NCBI RefSeq assembly: GCF_017562075.2
Contig: NC_054083.1
Span: 48,455,942 to 48,519,941, forward strand
Source: Anopheles merus
Taxonomy: Eukaryota; Arthropoda; Insecta; Diptera; Culicidae
Reading direction: 5' to 3'
Length of the DNA stretch: 64,000 nt
Below, piece by piece: positions 32,701 through 43,500 of this stretch. Position 1 is the first letter of the stretch, and each line of letters opens with the position of its first letter. Position numbers and translations under genes: made by a program. The notes beneath the pieces were generated by a model. It ran no database searches. It was not told the DNA's origin and was given only the letters and a program-made list of their open reading frames with translations.

Positions 32701-34080
32701 ACACGCTCAGCGAACCGGGCGTACCGGCGAAAGTTATTACGCGCGCGCGAGCGCTCGGGAACTTTGGGGACGCACCGCCTCACTGGCAAACCTTTTACGC
32801 AACACACAACTTACGCGTGGGGCCATTTTCCAAACCCGCCGTACTGGTGTGCAATTCCAACGGAAGGCTTATTGCGGCCTTTTGTTTTTCGCGCTCCCTG
32901 CTGCTGGTGAAGAAGATTTTGGCTTTCGATAGGGGAGTGAACAACCTGTTCCACCACGATCACGATGTCGCTTGTTAGGTGGCGGAGGTGCCAGCTTCCG
33001 AAGCAATTGCGATTGCCCGCGGCCGGAAGTTGCCTCATCTCGGGCACTGGCGGTGCGTAATTTCGGACCGTCGCACCATCTTCACATCATCTTTCATCAT
33101 CGCCCCAGCCCGGCTGGTGCCCGGTGAAAGATCGCTTTTGTAATGATGCGCTGCGGTGGTGAAGAAGATGGTGGCTGGGAAAGGTTAATTCATGGTGAAG
33201 TTTCACTTCACGCTCGCACGTTCAACCCCCCTCAGTTTTCACACACACACCCACGGGCAGTGTACCCCAACTATTATCGGAAACATTACTTTTACCGGTT
33301 AATGTGGAAGGCTTTTCCTTCCTATTCTTCCACGGCTCGCAGCAATAAATAACTCGATTGGAAAAATTAACCTACCATCAAATGATTGTTAATATTTCGA
33401 TCACTACGCTACCCACCGCTACCCCGTGTTTTGTTGAAGGTTAATTTGTTTTTAATTTTTCCGTCGCGACTTATGCTCGCGAATTGTCGCTCATTTACTC
33501 GCAATCAAAGCTTCCCCAAAACCGTTTTGGGGCGGGAACGATTCCTTTCCTACCTTACGAACGGTGTGGATAATTTCGATAATTGAAAAAAGAAAGTATT
33601 GCTTCTATTTTCTCCTACCCCGCAGTGTCTAGTGTCTTCGGAAGTCGTCGGGCCGTAGGGGTCGTTGATGAGCCAATTAGATGGGAGTCCTGCATTTTTT
33701 GTTGTTGTTGGGCTTGCTGTTTTACCACCACTGCCAGGGAGATCTCTGTTGTATCGCAGGGTGTGTAATTAGCTTTATAATACACCCTAAGGGTGTGACC
33801 ACCGCGATCGTGATTACGGCACGCCTGCTGAATGGGCGTCCATTGTTCCTTCCAAGTCGGCAAGGCACGGACGCGGAATCGGGACGGGTTTGTTTGATTG
33901 TAAAACTGCGCGTTGATTGATTTCGCTTGTTACGCTTCATTAGAAGAATTTCCGCAATTGCCCGTCAAACGAACCGGTGTCATTTTGAACAGCGCGGTTT
34001 AGTGCCAGCCGTAAACTCACAATCTCCGCTTCATCATAAAAAAACGTGTCTAATTATACATCTCGCGTGTTTATTTGCAG
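25380..34080 (+). other. Large first intron of the Q-rich protein gene (8.7 kb)
   Basis: The intron is bounded by ATG|GTAAGTG and TTTGCAG|AAAATG. It contains a CT microsatellite (29732-29795), G-run clusters near 27760-27830, an 18-bp ACC/ACT-rich patch at 25918-25940 and a 252-codon minus-strand open frame (30107-30865) reported as a finding. A short inverted repeat (AGGGTGT ... ACACCCT) lies at about 33760-33787. First introns of this size in insects often hold enhancers, but no specific element stands out. Confidence 0.5.
29732..29795. repeat. CT/GA microsatellite
   Basis: A nearly pure CT run of about 64 bp, with one CA interruption, lies in the first intron of the Q-rich gene. On the other strand it is GAGA, the core recognised by GAGA-factor-type proteins, so it could act as an open-chromatin element. 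Confidence 0.95.
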
Positions 34081-37000
34081 AAAATGACAACGCTTCGGCT
34101 TATTGCGATAGCCACCTTCGTGTGTGTTCTTCTACACGTGGCACACTGTGAGCCAAACTACCAGCCCCAGCAACAGCCGGGCGGGAACGATTTTAGTGGC
34201 GCCGGTGGAGGCGTCAACACCGGAAACGCACTCTACGGTGCACCAAGCCAGCAGCAGCAACAGCAACTGAGACCCTATCCGCCGGCCGGACCACCCCCAC
34301 TACTGGCTCGCTTTCGACCGGCGAACCAAGCCACTACGCCGGCTCCGACCTTCTTCCAGCGAATCTCGAATTGGTTTTCCTTTCTGGGCGATGACGGTGG
34401 TGACCGACGGCAGCAGCAGCAGCAACAATCGCCACAGCAACAACAACTCCAGCCACAGCTGCCACCGCAGCGTTATCTACCGCCACAGTACACCGCACAG
34501 CCGACACCGTCCGTGCAGACACAGCAACAGCTCCAATTTCAACAGCAACAGCAACAACAACAACAACAACAACAGTTTCATCAACAATTTCAACCACAAC
34601 AACCACAACAGCAACCAATACAGCAGCAGCCGTTTCCCTATCCGTTTCAAATTCGCAACGGAAGTCGGGCGACCCAGCTCGCTCCCCAGCAGCAGCACCA
34701 GCAGCATGTCGTTGCTGCGGGCTTCCAGCCAAGTGCCCCCGTACAGGAAAGTTCAGGCTCGAGCTACCATGCTGCGATAGCACCGGGGGTACATCAGCAC
34801 ACGTTCGGGCCGTCCACGCTGCAGCAGCAGATCGTACCGCAGGCGAACGTGTTCCGAGACCCCGAGCCAACGACGGGCAGACCACCCGTCGCGAACATTG
34901 GCGAGGTAAACTACCATCCGTGCAACAATGTCCCTTGGGTACCGATAGCACCTCCACCCGAGTATCCAACGGCTGTTGGTGGAGTTGGTGGAGCTATTCC
35001 ACCAGCTGCTCCTCCTCCTCCAAAAGTGCCTCCGAAAGAGTTTCCAAGTGTGCCGAATCGACCTCCACCGATCAAGATACAAGTAGCACCGAAAGGACAG
35101 GTACAATCGGTTAACCCCTACTCTGGTGCTTCGGGAGGTGCACTTGAGCCGGCCATTATTACAGCGGCACCACAAGCCCAGCAGCTGATCCAGCTCCAGC
35201 TTCAGCAGCAACAGCACCAGCTACAAAACCTGCAACTCCAGCAACTCCAACTACAACAGCAACAACTGCAGCAGCAACTCCAGCAACTGAAAACGACCAC
35301 CTCCACTACAACGGTTCCTCCCGTGGTTCCTGTTGCAGCACACTTCATCACCAAAACGCCCGATGCAATAGTGACTGCTGCGCCTTCTTCCACCCTGCAA
35401 CCGATCACGCTGCGCCAAGTGTCAGCCTCTTACTTCACCAACAAAGAGTACGCACCGCCCGCCAAGCTGCTGCCGATCCAGAACGAAGGCAAACCGCTCG
35501 CGCCAATTCCGTTGCCCAACCTGAGCGCTACCCCGATACCGCCGCTCTACACGGCCGGCTCGTTCCACAGCGATCCGTACAAGTTCTATCGCCCCTACCG
35601 TCCGGTAGAGCCCATCCGAGAGCTTGGCCACGGATATCCGACCTCCTCCAAGTCCATGTCCAATAGCTACATCCGCTACCCGCACGAACCGGCCGGCAAG
35701 AACGACTCAATCTTTGATGTGGAGCAATTTGCATCTTCTGCCTCGTCGTCCATCTACACCACGGTGGCGTACTCGAACGGTGAAGACTCGAAGCCGGCAG
35801 CGTCGGAGAAGCGTAATGTGGCTACGAGTAGCAATGGAAGTAGCGGTGCCAACATCCCACCACACGGAGGCAGCAATGGGGATGACGCTGAGTACGACTC
35901 GGAAGAAGACGATCAGAGCTCACCGATCATTCGCACCACGATCGAAGTTTCGAGCATTGTGCCTCAGACAAGGTACTACGGCTCAACGACTACACCGGTT
36001 AGTCCTATCTCGAGCACTACGACACCGCGGCCCGAGCGGTACAGTACCTTTCCACCACCGACGCCGTCCGATCTTGGCAACGGTGTGCAGATTATTTACT
36101 CGGCCAATCTGCAGACGAATCCTCCAATCAGTCCGGTAAACAATCAGCTAAGCGAAGAGCAGGAGGAACCAACTGAACCGGCGGCCCAGCGTGTCGTTCA
36201 AACTACGACGGTTCGGGCCCCGACGACCACAGTGGACCCGGAAACAACACCTCCAACTGACATCTACACGGAACCGTTCCGCATCGGTTCCAGTCTGCCG
36301 ATGGAGTTCCAGAAACAACCCAGTCCCGAACCGGACAGCCAAACGGTGGCAACAGCCTCGCCGAGTGATGATCCTCCATCGACGACGGCCACTCCACTGC
36401 CCTCCTCACTGACGGCAACGTTCGGCGGGTATCAAAATCTAATGTCCACGAAGAAACCGAAACAAATCCAGATCATCATACCGTACAATACGTTCAAAAA
36501 GCCGGAACCGTTCAAACCACTCCCACCGCAGGAGAACCTTGAAGACTTGGACTACAACGCACCGGCCGAGTCGAGCATCGTTACGTCGAAACACGCGGAA
36601 CGCTCCGGACCTACGCCACCCTCGGGTAATGCCATCCAGCAGTCGTCCAAATCCAAAACCCGCTTCATCGAGAACGACTCCGTCAAGTACTTCCAATCAA
36701 CCACCCATCTGAAGGAGATCCTGCAGAAGGAGACGACCCAACCGTTCATGAAACCGCCCACGAAAACGCCACCCAAACCGGCCAAGGTGAAGAAGGTTCG
36801 CCCGATCGAGATCTCCAAAGACTCGAAACCATTCACCGTGCGCATACCGAAGATGACACCACTGCCACCGGTCGTGAGCCTAAGCAGCCTAACCAGCGTT
36901 CGTGGTGGTATGGAACGTCACACCACACCACTGCCCACCGAGGGCAGCAATGCTGCCGGAGGAGGCGCACGAACTCCCTCCCCACCGATCGCCCTGTCCA

Positions 37001-37858
37001 AGTACGCGCGACCCGTCACGCCACACTACGTTAACGTGACGCGCGTCAAGATCTCCCCGACAACCTACGCACAAAAGTCGCGCACGACCATCTCGCAGCT
37101 GCTGCGCACGACCAAAATCATCCCCAAAGGTCCCAAGCTGTTCGGGAACGATTTGCTCGTCTCGGAGACGGTGCGCACGGTCCGGCCGCCCCTGTCGCCG
37201 GCATCGACCACGTACCAGCAGCATCGCCGTACGACGCTTCTCACAACCTCCTCGACCACTCCGCATACAACGACAACTACCACGACGACGGAACAACCGC
37301 CACCACCACCCCCGGCACCGGTGCATGAAGATCCGGCGGCCGGCGACAACACGGTCGGCCCCATCTACGAGCGCACCATCGACTGGGACATCGATCCGAA
37401 CGAGCTGCAGCGCAAGATCGACACCTGGACGGAGCAGGAGTTCGGGTCGGAGGACTTTGCGCGCAAAGCCAGCACGCTGTCGCTGCACCGCGTCACCAAA
37501 GCGATACCGTGGGAGTTTCTCACCTCGACCATGCTGCCCGCCCTGCACGACAAACCGGGCAAGAGTAGCCGGTCCGGCTGGCAGCACGTCAAGATTGCCA
37601 TATCCCCGATAACGAAGGAAAAGATCTACGTCGTTACGCCGCAGCCCTGGACGCTGGCAGCGGTGCCACAGCCGCATCATTCCCACCACCATCACAACCA
37701 TCATCACGAGCATCATCCAGCGTCGTCGCAGGTGCTCGAGGAACGGAACGGGCGTGTGCTGACGCCACGGTTCAGTGTGCGGCCAACGCCACTGTACTAC
37801 AAGGGCGGTGGCATCTACCAGACCGGCTCATCGACGGTGGACGTTTCACCGGAATCTG
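34081..37858 (+). CDS. Secreted Gln/Pro/Thr-rich protein, main exon
   Basis: This single 3.8-kb exon encodes residues 4-1262 plus one base of a protein of about 1,325 residues. Residues 8-26 form a signal peptide (LRLIAIATFVCVLLHVAHC), with likely cleavage before EPNYQ. Two glutamine-rich tracts (about 60-195 and 370-410) are followed by long Pro/Thr/Ser-rich, mucin-like sequence with TTT runs. There is an acidic patch near 605 and a more ordered-looking segment at about 1098-1155 (YERTIDWDIDPNELQRKIDT ... KAIPWEFLTS). A His-rich run lies near 1202-1219. The mature part appears to have one cysteine (about residue 284, HPCNNVPW), so there is no chitin-binding or disulfide-rich domain. The acceptor is TTTATTTGCAG and the donor CTG|GTAAGT. 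It is probably extracellular, perhaps matrix or cuticle. I do not recognise the family. Confidence 0.9.
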
Positions 37859-38217
37859 GTAAGTTTCGGGATGGGTGACTGTTTTTTTTTTTTTTTTTTC
37901 AGGGAGGAGCTAAGGGAGGGACTACAGAGTGAGCTACAGGTGAGCTACGGAAGAACATACTCTACCACATCCAGTTAAGAAAAAAGCGTATGCAATGACT
38001 TACAGCACAATCTTGCCGATGAGTATTGGTGAAACTTACCTAAAACGAGAGAGAGAAAGAGAGAAAGAGAAAAGACGAATGGAAAAAACATAATTAGATG
38101 CGTATTAAAGGGACACTGTAAATGTACACAAAATGAAATGATTTTTCGCGGAATTGAAATGTTTTTAATGTTCACAATGTGACAATTCTCTTATACTGCC
38201 ATTTGTCTACTTTCTAG

Positions 38218-38408
38218 TGAACGATCTGCTGGAGCAGAAACCGAAGCATCGATTTAGCATCAGCAGCAGCAGTAGTAGCAGTATGGTGGCTGCCGGCACT
38301 GGGACAAAGGTGAAACACCTGCTCCAGCAGCGAAAGTACGTCCGGAAGAAACTGCCCTTCGGTGGTCCGGGCACGGGCCGACCCAGTTCCAGCCGGGAGG
38401 ACGTGTAG
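38218..38408 (+). CDS. Secreted Q-rich protein gene, last coding exon
   Basis: The acceptor TGTCTACTTTCTAG at 38204-38217 follows a 359-nt intron. The phase-1 G of the previous exon plus TG gives a Val codon, and the frame continues NDLLEQKPKHRFSIS, then a serine run, then a basic tail (RKYVRKKLPFGGPGTGRPS) to TAG at 38406-38408. The serine run is coded by AGC/AGT repeats, so its length may vary between individuals. Phase agreement and a clean terminal stop make this the true C-terminus. The alternative is read-through of the intron into GKFRDG and a stop at 37876-37878, which would remove 62 residues. Confidence 0.85.
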
Positions 38409-39900
38409 CTACGACCAAGGTTGACAGCAACCAGCGTGGAAGAGCACAAGACGGAAGAACGACTTTAAGCAGGAAATTACCACACGTACCAAAGGCCGTT
38501 CCTACAGACTGTAATGAGTTGAGGCAGCAAACGAAATGCATCCAATAGGGAATAGGGTGTGTGGGTTTGTGTGCAGTCGCGTACGCACCGGTACGCAAAT
38601 AAGCGTTACATCGTTCGCTGAAGCAACAGATAAGGTGCAAGCTTACACTAGATAAATGAAACTAGGTAAATATAAATCAATGACGACAGGGTGAAACCAA
38701 CACGATGCCGACCCATTTGTCACGCGGTGGTACAAGAGACCATCGGAAATAGAGACATGGGTTTGGTTTTTAACCGTCACTGGATTGGTAATTAGCGTGC
38801 AAGCGCTCTTTGGAGCTTCCAGCCAACGCGGTATACATACACCAGGGGGTCTTGCTAATGGGTAAGGGTTTGCATAAACGCATAAACATAAAACAATACT
38901 TTTAGTCTGTGATTGATAGGGGTGTAGCGGTGGGATATGATGTAGAAGGAAGTTCCATGATGGTGCAACACATCGGTTCATAAGGTTGTATAATTGGGAT
39001 AAGGTTCCTTTCGCAGGCCCGGGGGCATTAAAGGTAGCAGTTCGCGGCTCGCAGTGGCGTGTCTGAAGACTGTGCGCAACCATCTTCAACCACGAAGCAC
39101 GAGACGCGCTCGCTCACCTTTCGTTATGATTAACTGACTGAACGCAGAAAGAAGAGTGGCGCAAAAAAAAAACATTAGAAAATAGACAAACGGAGGTTAG
39201 GAAGGAGCAAAAAACGATGCGGGTTCAATGAAAGTGCGTTTGAATAAATGCGCTAATTAGAAGAAGGAGGCGGCAGCTTCATACTAACTAAGAAACCCCC
39301 GCCTGATGATGCTTGGGAAAAACAACCGCACATCGGTGCGGTGGGATGTGAAATGTGCAGCACCAACGATTGGGGATTGGAATAATTGGCTGAAGAAAGT
39401 GAGAGGAATTAAAGCAGAAAAAAAATCATCAATTGAAAGCGAACTTTTTCGCACAAAAGTGAACAAGACAGGGTGGTTAGACATTAATTATGGGGTACGC
39501 CGTTTGATAACCTTTACCCCGAGGCGTCGACGATGAATGAGTCTGTTTGGGAGACAGATAGAAAGAGAGAGAGGGAGAGGGATTGGATTTGTAGAAAATG
39601 ATGTATATTATAGGGAGGATAGAGAGGCGAGCAATAACTTACGAGCGATATAGGGGAAGCTATTTAACGAATTAATTTAATACTTTGAGCGTAAGTTGGG
39701 GGTAAAAACAACCTGCGTGAAACCCTGTACAGAGGTGTGAGTGTGTAATGGTAAATAAATCGTAACATGAGTCAAACAACGTGTAACAAACAGATACAGC
39801 CTCTCTTGCAATGAATTTATAGGCTGACAGGAGCGATTTACTCGGAAAGAAATAAATATGGTCGGCTAATTATTATTATTTTAATAGAAGAAAATAAAAA
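38409..39900 (+). other. Probable 3'UTR of the Q-rich protein gene with AATAAA signals
   Basis: No coding frame follows the stop at 38408. AATAAA hexamers occur at 39243-39248, 39754-39759 and about 39851-39856, with more in the A-rich stretch just after. Any of these could end the transcript, so the 3'UTR would be about 0.85 to 1.5 kb. GA-rich runs occur just upstream in the last intron (about 38046-38072) and in the UTR near 39560-39580. Confidence 0.45.
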
Positions 39901-40224
39901 TAAGTAAATAAAGAGTAAGAGTGTTTCTTTTAGTCGAGCCTGAAAACGGTAGATGAAAACAAAACCACAAAAACAAAACAAAGCTAGACAAAACATACGC
40001 ATGAGCAGACGCACGCACGATTCGACCGAACAAAACCGAAACAAAAAAACAGACACAAACAATCAAACAACGTGGGAAAAGGTGGGTGGAAATTTGCAAC
40101 GCCACATAATAATAACGAGAAAAACTAAAGTAACCAAGAACGGGACAAAACAAAACCACAAAACGAACATAAACCATGATGAAAAAAGAGAGTGAGAGTA
40201 AGAGAGAGAGAGAGAGCTCGAATT

Positions 40225-40238
40225 GGGGGGGGGGGGGG
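40225..40238. repeat. 14-base G run following a GA run
   Basis: A GA run (40198-40216) is followed closely by a G homopolymer, making a purine-only stretch. Confidence 0.9.
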
Positions 40239-40518
40239 AACCACACTAAGCGACTAATAAATGAAAACAAAAGTATTAAATTATTGCGGAATGTGAACTG
40301 GCTGTTGACTGCGTGTCTTTTCTCTTTGTTTGCGACCGTGTGCACATCCCTCCATCGCCCAGTCCCCTTTTGGTTATCATCTGCGGGTGGAGGTGAAAGG
40401 TGAAAGAAAGCTTCGGCGGAGCGGGCGCCTCACGGGAGGGAAATGAAATCGAAAGCGAATGAAGCAAAGTTCTCACGCATCATTTTGCGCCGCTAAAGAG
40501 AATGGCTTGGTGGGGTTT

Positions 40519-40552
40519 TGTGTGTGTATGTGTGTGTGTGTGTGTGTGTGTG
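40519..40552. repeat. GT microsatellite
   Basis: A TG run of about 34 bp with a single TA interruption, 3' of the Q-rich gene. Confidence 0.9.
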
Positions 40553-43500
40553 ATGAGTTTTCCTTCCCATTGTGGTGCTGGTTTTCCCGCCTTTCTTATA
40601 AATCTGCTGTTTTTTGTTTACGCTGCTCTTCCCCGCGAGATGAACCTTAACCCGCCGGTAGAGGGCGTACACGTGCCTGCGTGATCGGCGTGTCTGCGGA
40701 TGATCGTCACGGGGCGGGCGTGGATGGTTATGATACTATCAATTGTTCGTTCAAATTGAAAGCGAGAAATTGGAAGCGTCGGAAACATATTTCATGCTTT
40801 CTTTGTTTTAGTTTTAAAGCTTTGCTAGAGCATTGTTGGGGGTCAATAGTTCAGTACGTTATACAAGCTGCATGGATTTGCTTCAACGTTCCAACGTGAC
40901 CAGCAAGGAAAGGATCTTATTTCTTCAACATCGAATGAACGCTTCCCTTTAGCCATTAAAAATAAACTTCCAAAGCGGAACCGCTGCAATTCCAACGAAT
41001 TGATGCCAATGCTAAAGTGCAGAAGTGGCACACAAAAGCTTACCACCAGTCTCACAGTGAAACGAGATAATTGCATCGCAATAGAATGGAAGACGCAAAA
41101 CGAACCGAACTCCACACTTTGCATACTAATCAACCGTCACCAAACCGTTGGAAGCGAATGCTAACTGCTCGATTGCTCCGTCGCTTCTCCCGGCCAGTGC
41201 GATCAATAATTAGTTTGTTTAATCGAAATGACCTGGGACTGCAATTAAATCCAACATCTAAAAAAACAACACGAGCTCATCTAACACTGCACGGGGTGTA
41301 GTGAAAACTTTACCAGTGAAGAAAAGCAGTTTGGTCGATTGACATCGAAGGCGAACACCTTTTGCGGAGTGGCGTTGGTAGCCTTTCCTTGTTGATCCAA
41401 CCGAACGGTGGCGTGATAAGATAAGATTTTCAGCAAAGGAAAGTTGCCGTTTTTCTACAGAACAGTCAGAGCGGGAGTCGGGGAGTCTTAATTACGGCGG
41501 GAGTGCAATCGTAGAGGTTGTGGTTCAGGGAACGAACGGTCTTTTGGTTGGGGAAAGGTGATTATTTTGTTGTCCAACTCACCGACAGAAAGTTTTCGAA
41601 ATCGATTATTGCAATTTCAGGTTTGCAGCAAAGAAGAGGTGGGAGAACAGGAGTGGATGGTTTTAAGATTGATAGGATGTTATTGAGCAGCTTACGGATA
41701 ATCTAAACAATAACAGGAAAGTTCGTTGGTTCGATTAAGAGATTGCCCCTTTTCAGTCAAATGTATTGTGTTGATACAAGAGAAACGTTTTAGGTGTTTT
41801 AAGTAAATAAAAGTGGTTGAAAGGGATTGATTGTTTGTGGATTATCAGTCAGTGATTCAATTAAAGCGTTGGAAAGAGTTGAAGGAACTTTATTCAAAGA
41901 ATAATGTGCTTTTATTCCAGGTTCGTATCCTACTCAAAAGGGAAAACCATTCGCGATGTTTTAGATGAATGCATTTGAAACCCTCAAATCGCTGTTCAGA
42001 ACGTCCCCTTTGTGGTTGTATTGTTTTAATAAGCGCTAAAAGATACACCGTTTGCATACTTTCGTGCGTTTTGATGTTTTTAAGCGTTATTTGAGTTATT
42101 TGTAGCAGCTATTCCCTTCAGAAAGGAAAGATGAAGAAGCAAAGAGGAGGAAATACTCATTTGAGACTATAACAAGAACTACAAAACGCAAAATAATACA
42201 ACCAACAGTTAAAAGTTCATCAATCGCACATTAGCACCATCTGTGCGTGGTATCACCGAGGTAGCGCATTTAAATTACCAGCGTAAAATAATACTGGAAA
42301 AAAAACATCCCACCGGCTGAAAGACCGGGCTGCAACTAATCACACGGCAGCAAAGAACGTGCTAACTCAATTTTTCAAACGCTCTAAGAAAACGTCCCCG
42401 GTCTGGTGAGCATGCGACATAATCCGCATTCAACGCCGTTCCCCCCTCAGGGCGTTTGTCGTGAACTAATTACAATCACACTAATGGTCGCTAAATTTCT
42501 GCAATTAGCAACTTTATCTATCTGCGAAGATCCAGTGCACCCGTGGTCCGTGGCGGGATCTATGACGGGAAGGCGATACAAAAAAAAAGAAAGAATCAAC
42601 GGTACGCAAAACTCTTCTAACGACACAAAACCGTTGACATCTTTCCACTGAGCGACACTGATTGTTTATCATGTTTTTTTTTGCATCTGTGTGTACTGGC
42701 AGGTGTGTACGTAGGAGAAGAGCAGATGGAAATAAATTTATGTTTTTCAAGTTTGCAAAATCTTATAAGCGTCTCCATCTCGCGCCAACTCCTACCGCCA
42801 ACGTGATTTTGCACGGATGCAATCATGGGCCTGCCGGCGGGAGTTACTGTTGTTCACGCTGACCAGCACCGTTGGATCTGTTGCTATGGTTATAGAACGA
42901 AGCACAGCTTTGGCGAGCCGGTGGAAAGCTTTCGTTTCGGAAAACGACGGTGCGCCAAGTATGCTCAAGCCGCTGGCACTGACGATAAACTTTTTAATGG
43001 AAATTGGATGCTGGAAGCCCGGTCAGCCCGGAAGTGCACTTCCATTCGTTCCCTTTGCACACGCGGCCAAGCTGGTCCATTCCCCGAAAAGGCGCAAACA
43101 ACACACAGCGGTGTATAGGGCACAGCAGCACAAAACTGTACATCATTAGCATTGCGCCGTGCATCGATGGAGGATCATCGATCGGCCCCGTCTATACAGG
43201 GGGTTTAATAAATGGTTGTTTTTCTGCTTGACCGAGAAGAGGTGAGGAGGTTAGTGGGCGTGTTCGGTGAGCATTTCCAACCCGGCCATTTTCCAACCGA
43301 TTCGGTTGTGTACGTGTGTAATGCTTACTCAATCGAACGTGAGGGATCGATATTACAACCTCCGTATTACAAACCCTTGGCCGTTATCTGCCCCGGTATC
43401 GTTCAAGCATCGTGGTAGTGCGTCGTAAAAGCGACCGGAAGTGGTCGATGGAAAGTCGATGCGAATAGTCTAGAGGCTAGGGCTAGGCCGGAGCCGGAGG

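Noticed and set aside
34334..37716. Long antisense and shifted frames over the main exon (up to 275 codons)
   Set aside because: They mirror the repetitive, GC3-rich sense frame, which has a signal peptide and matching splice sites; the shadows have neither.
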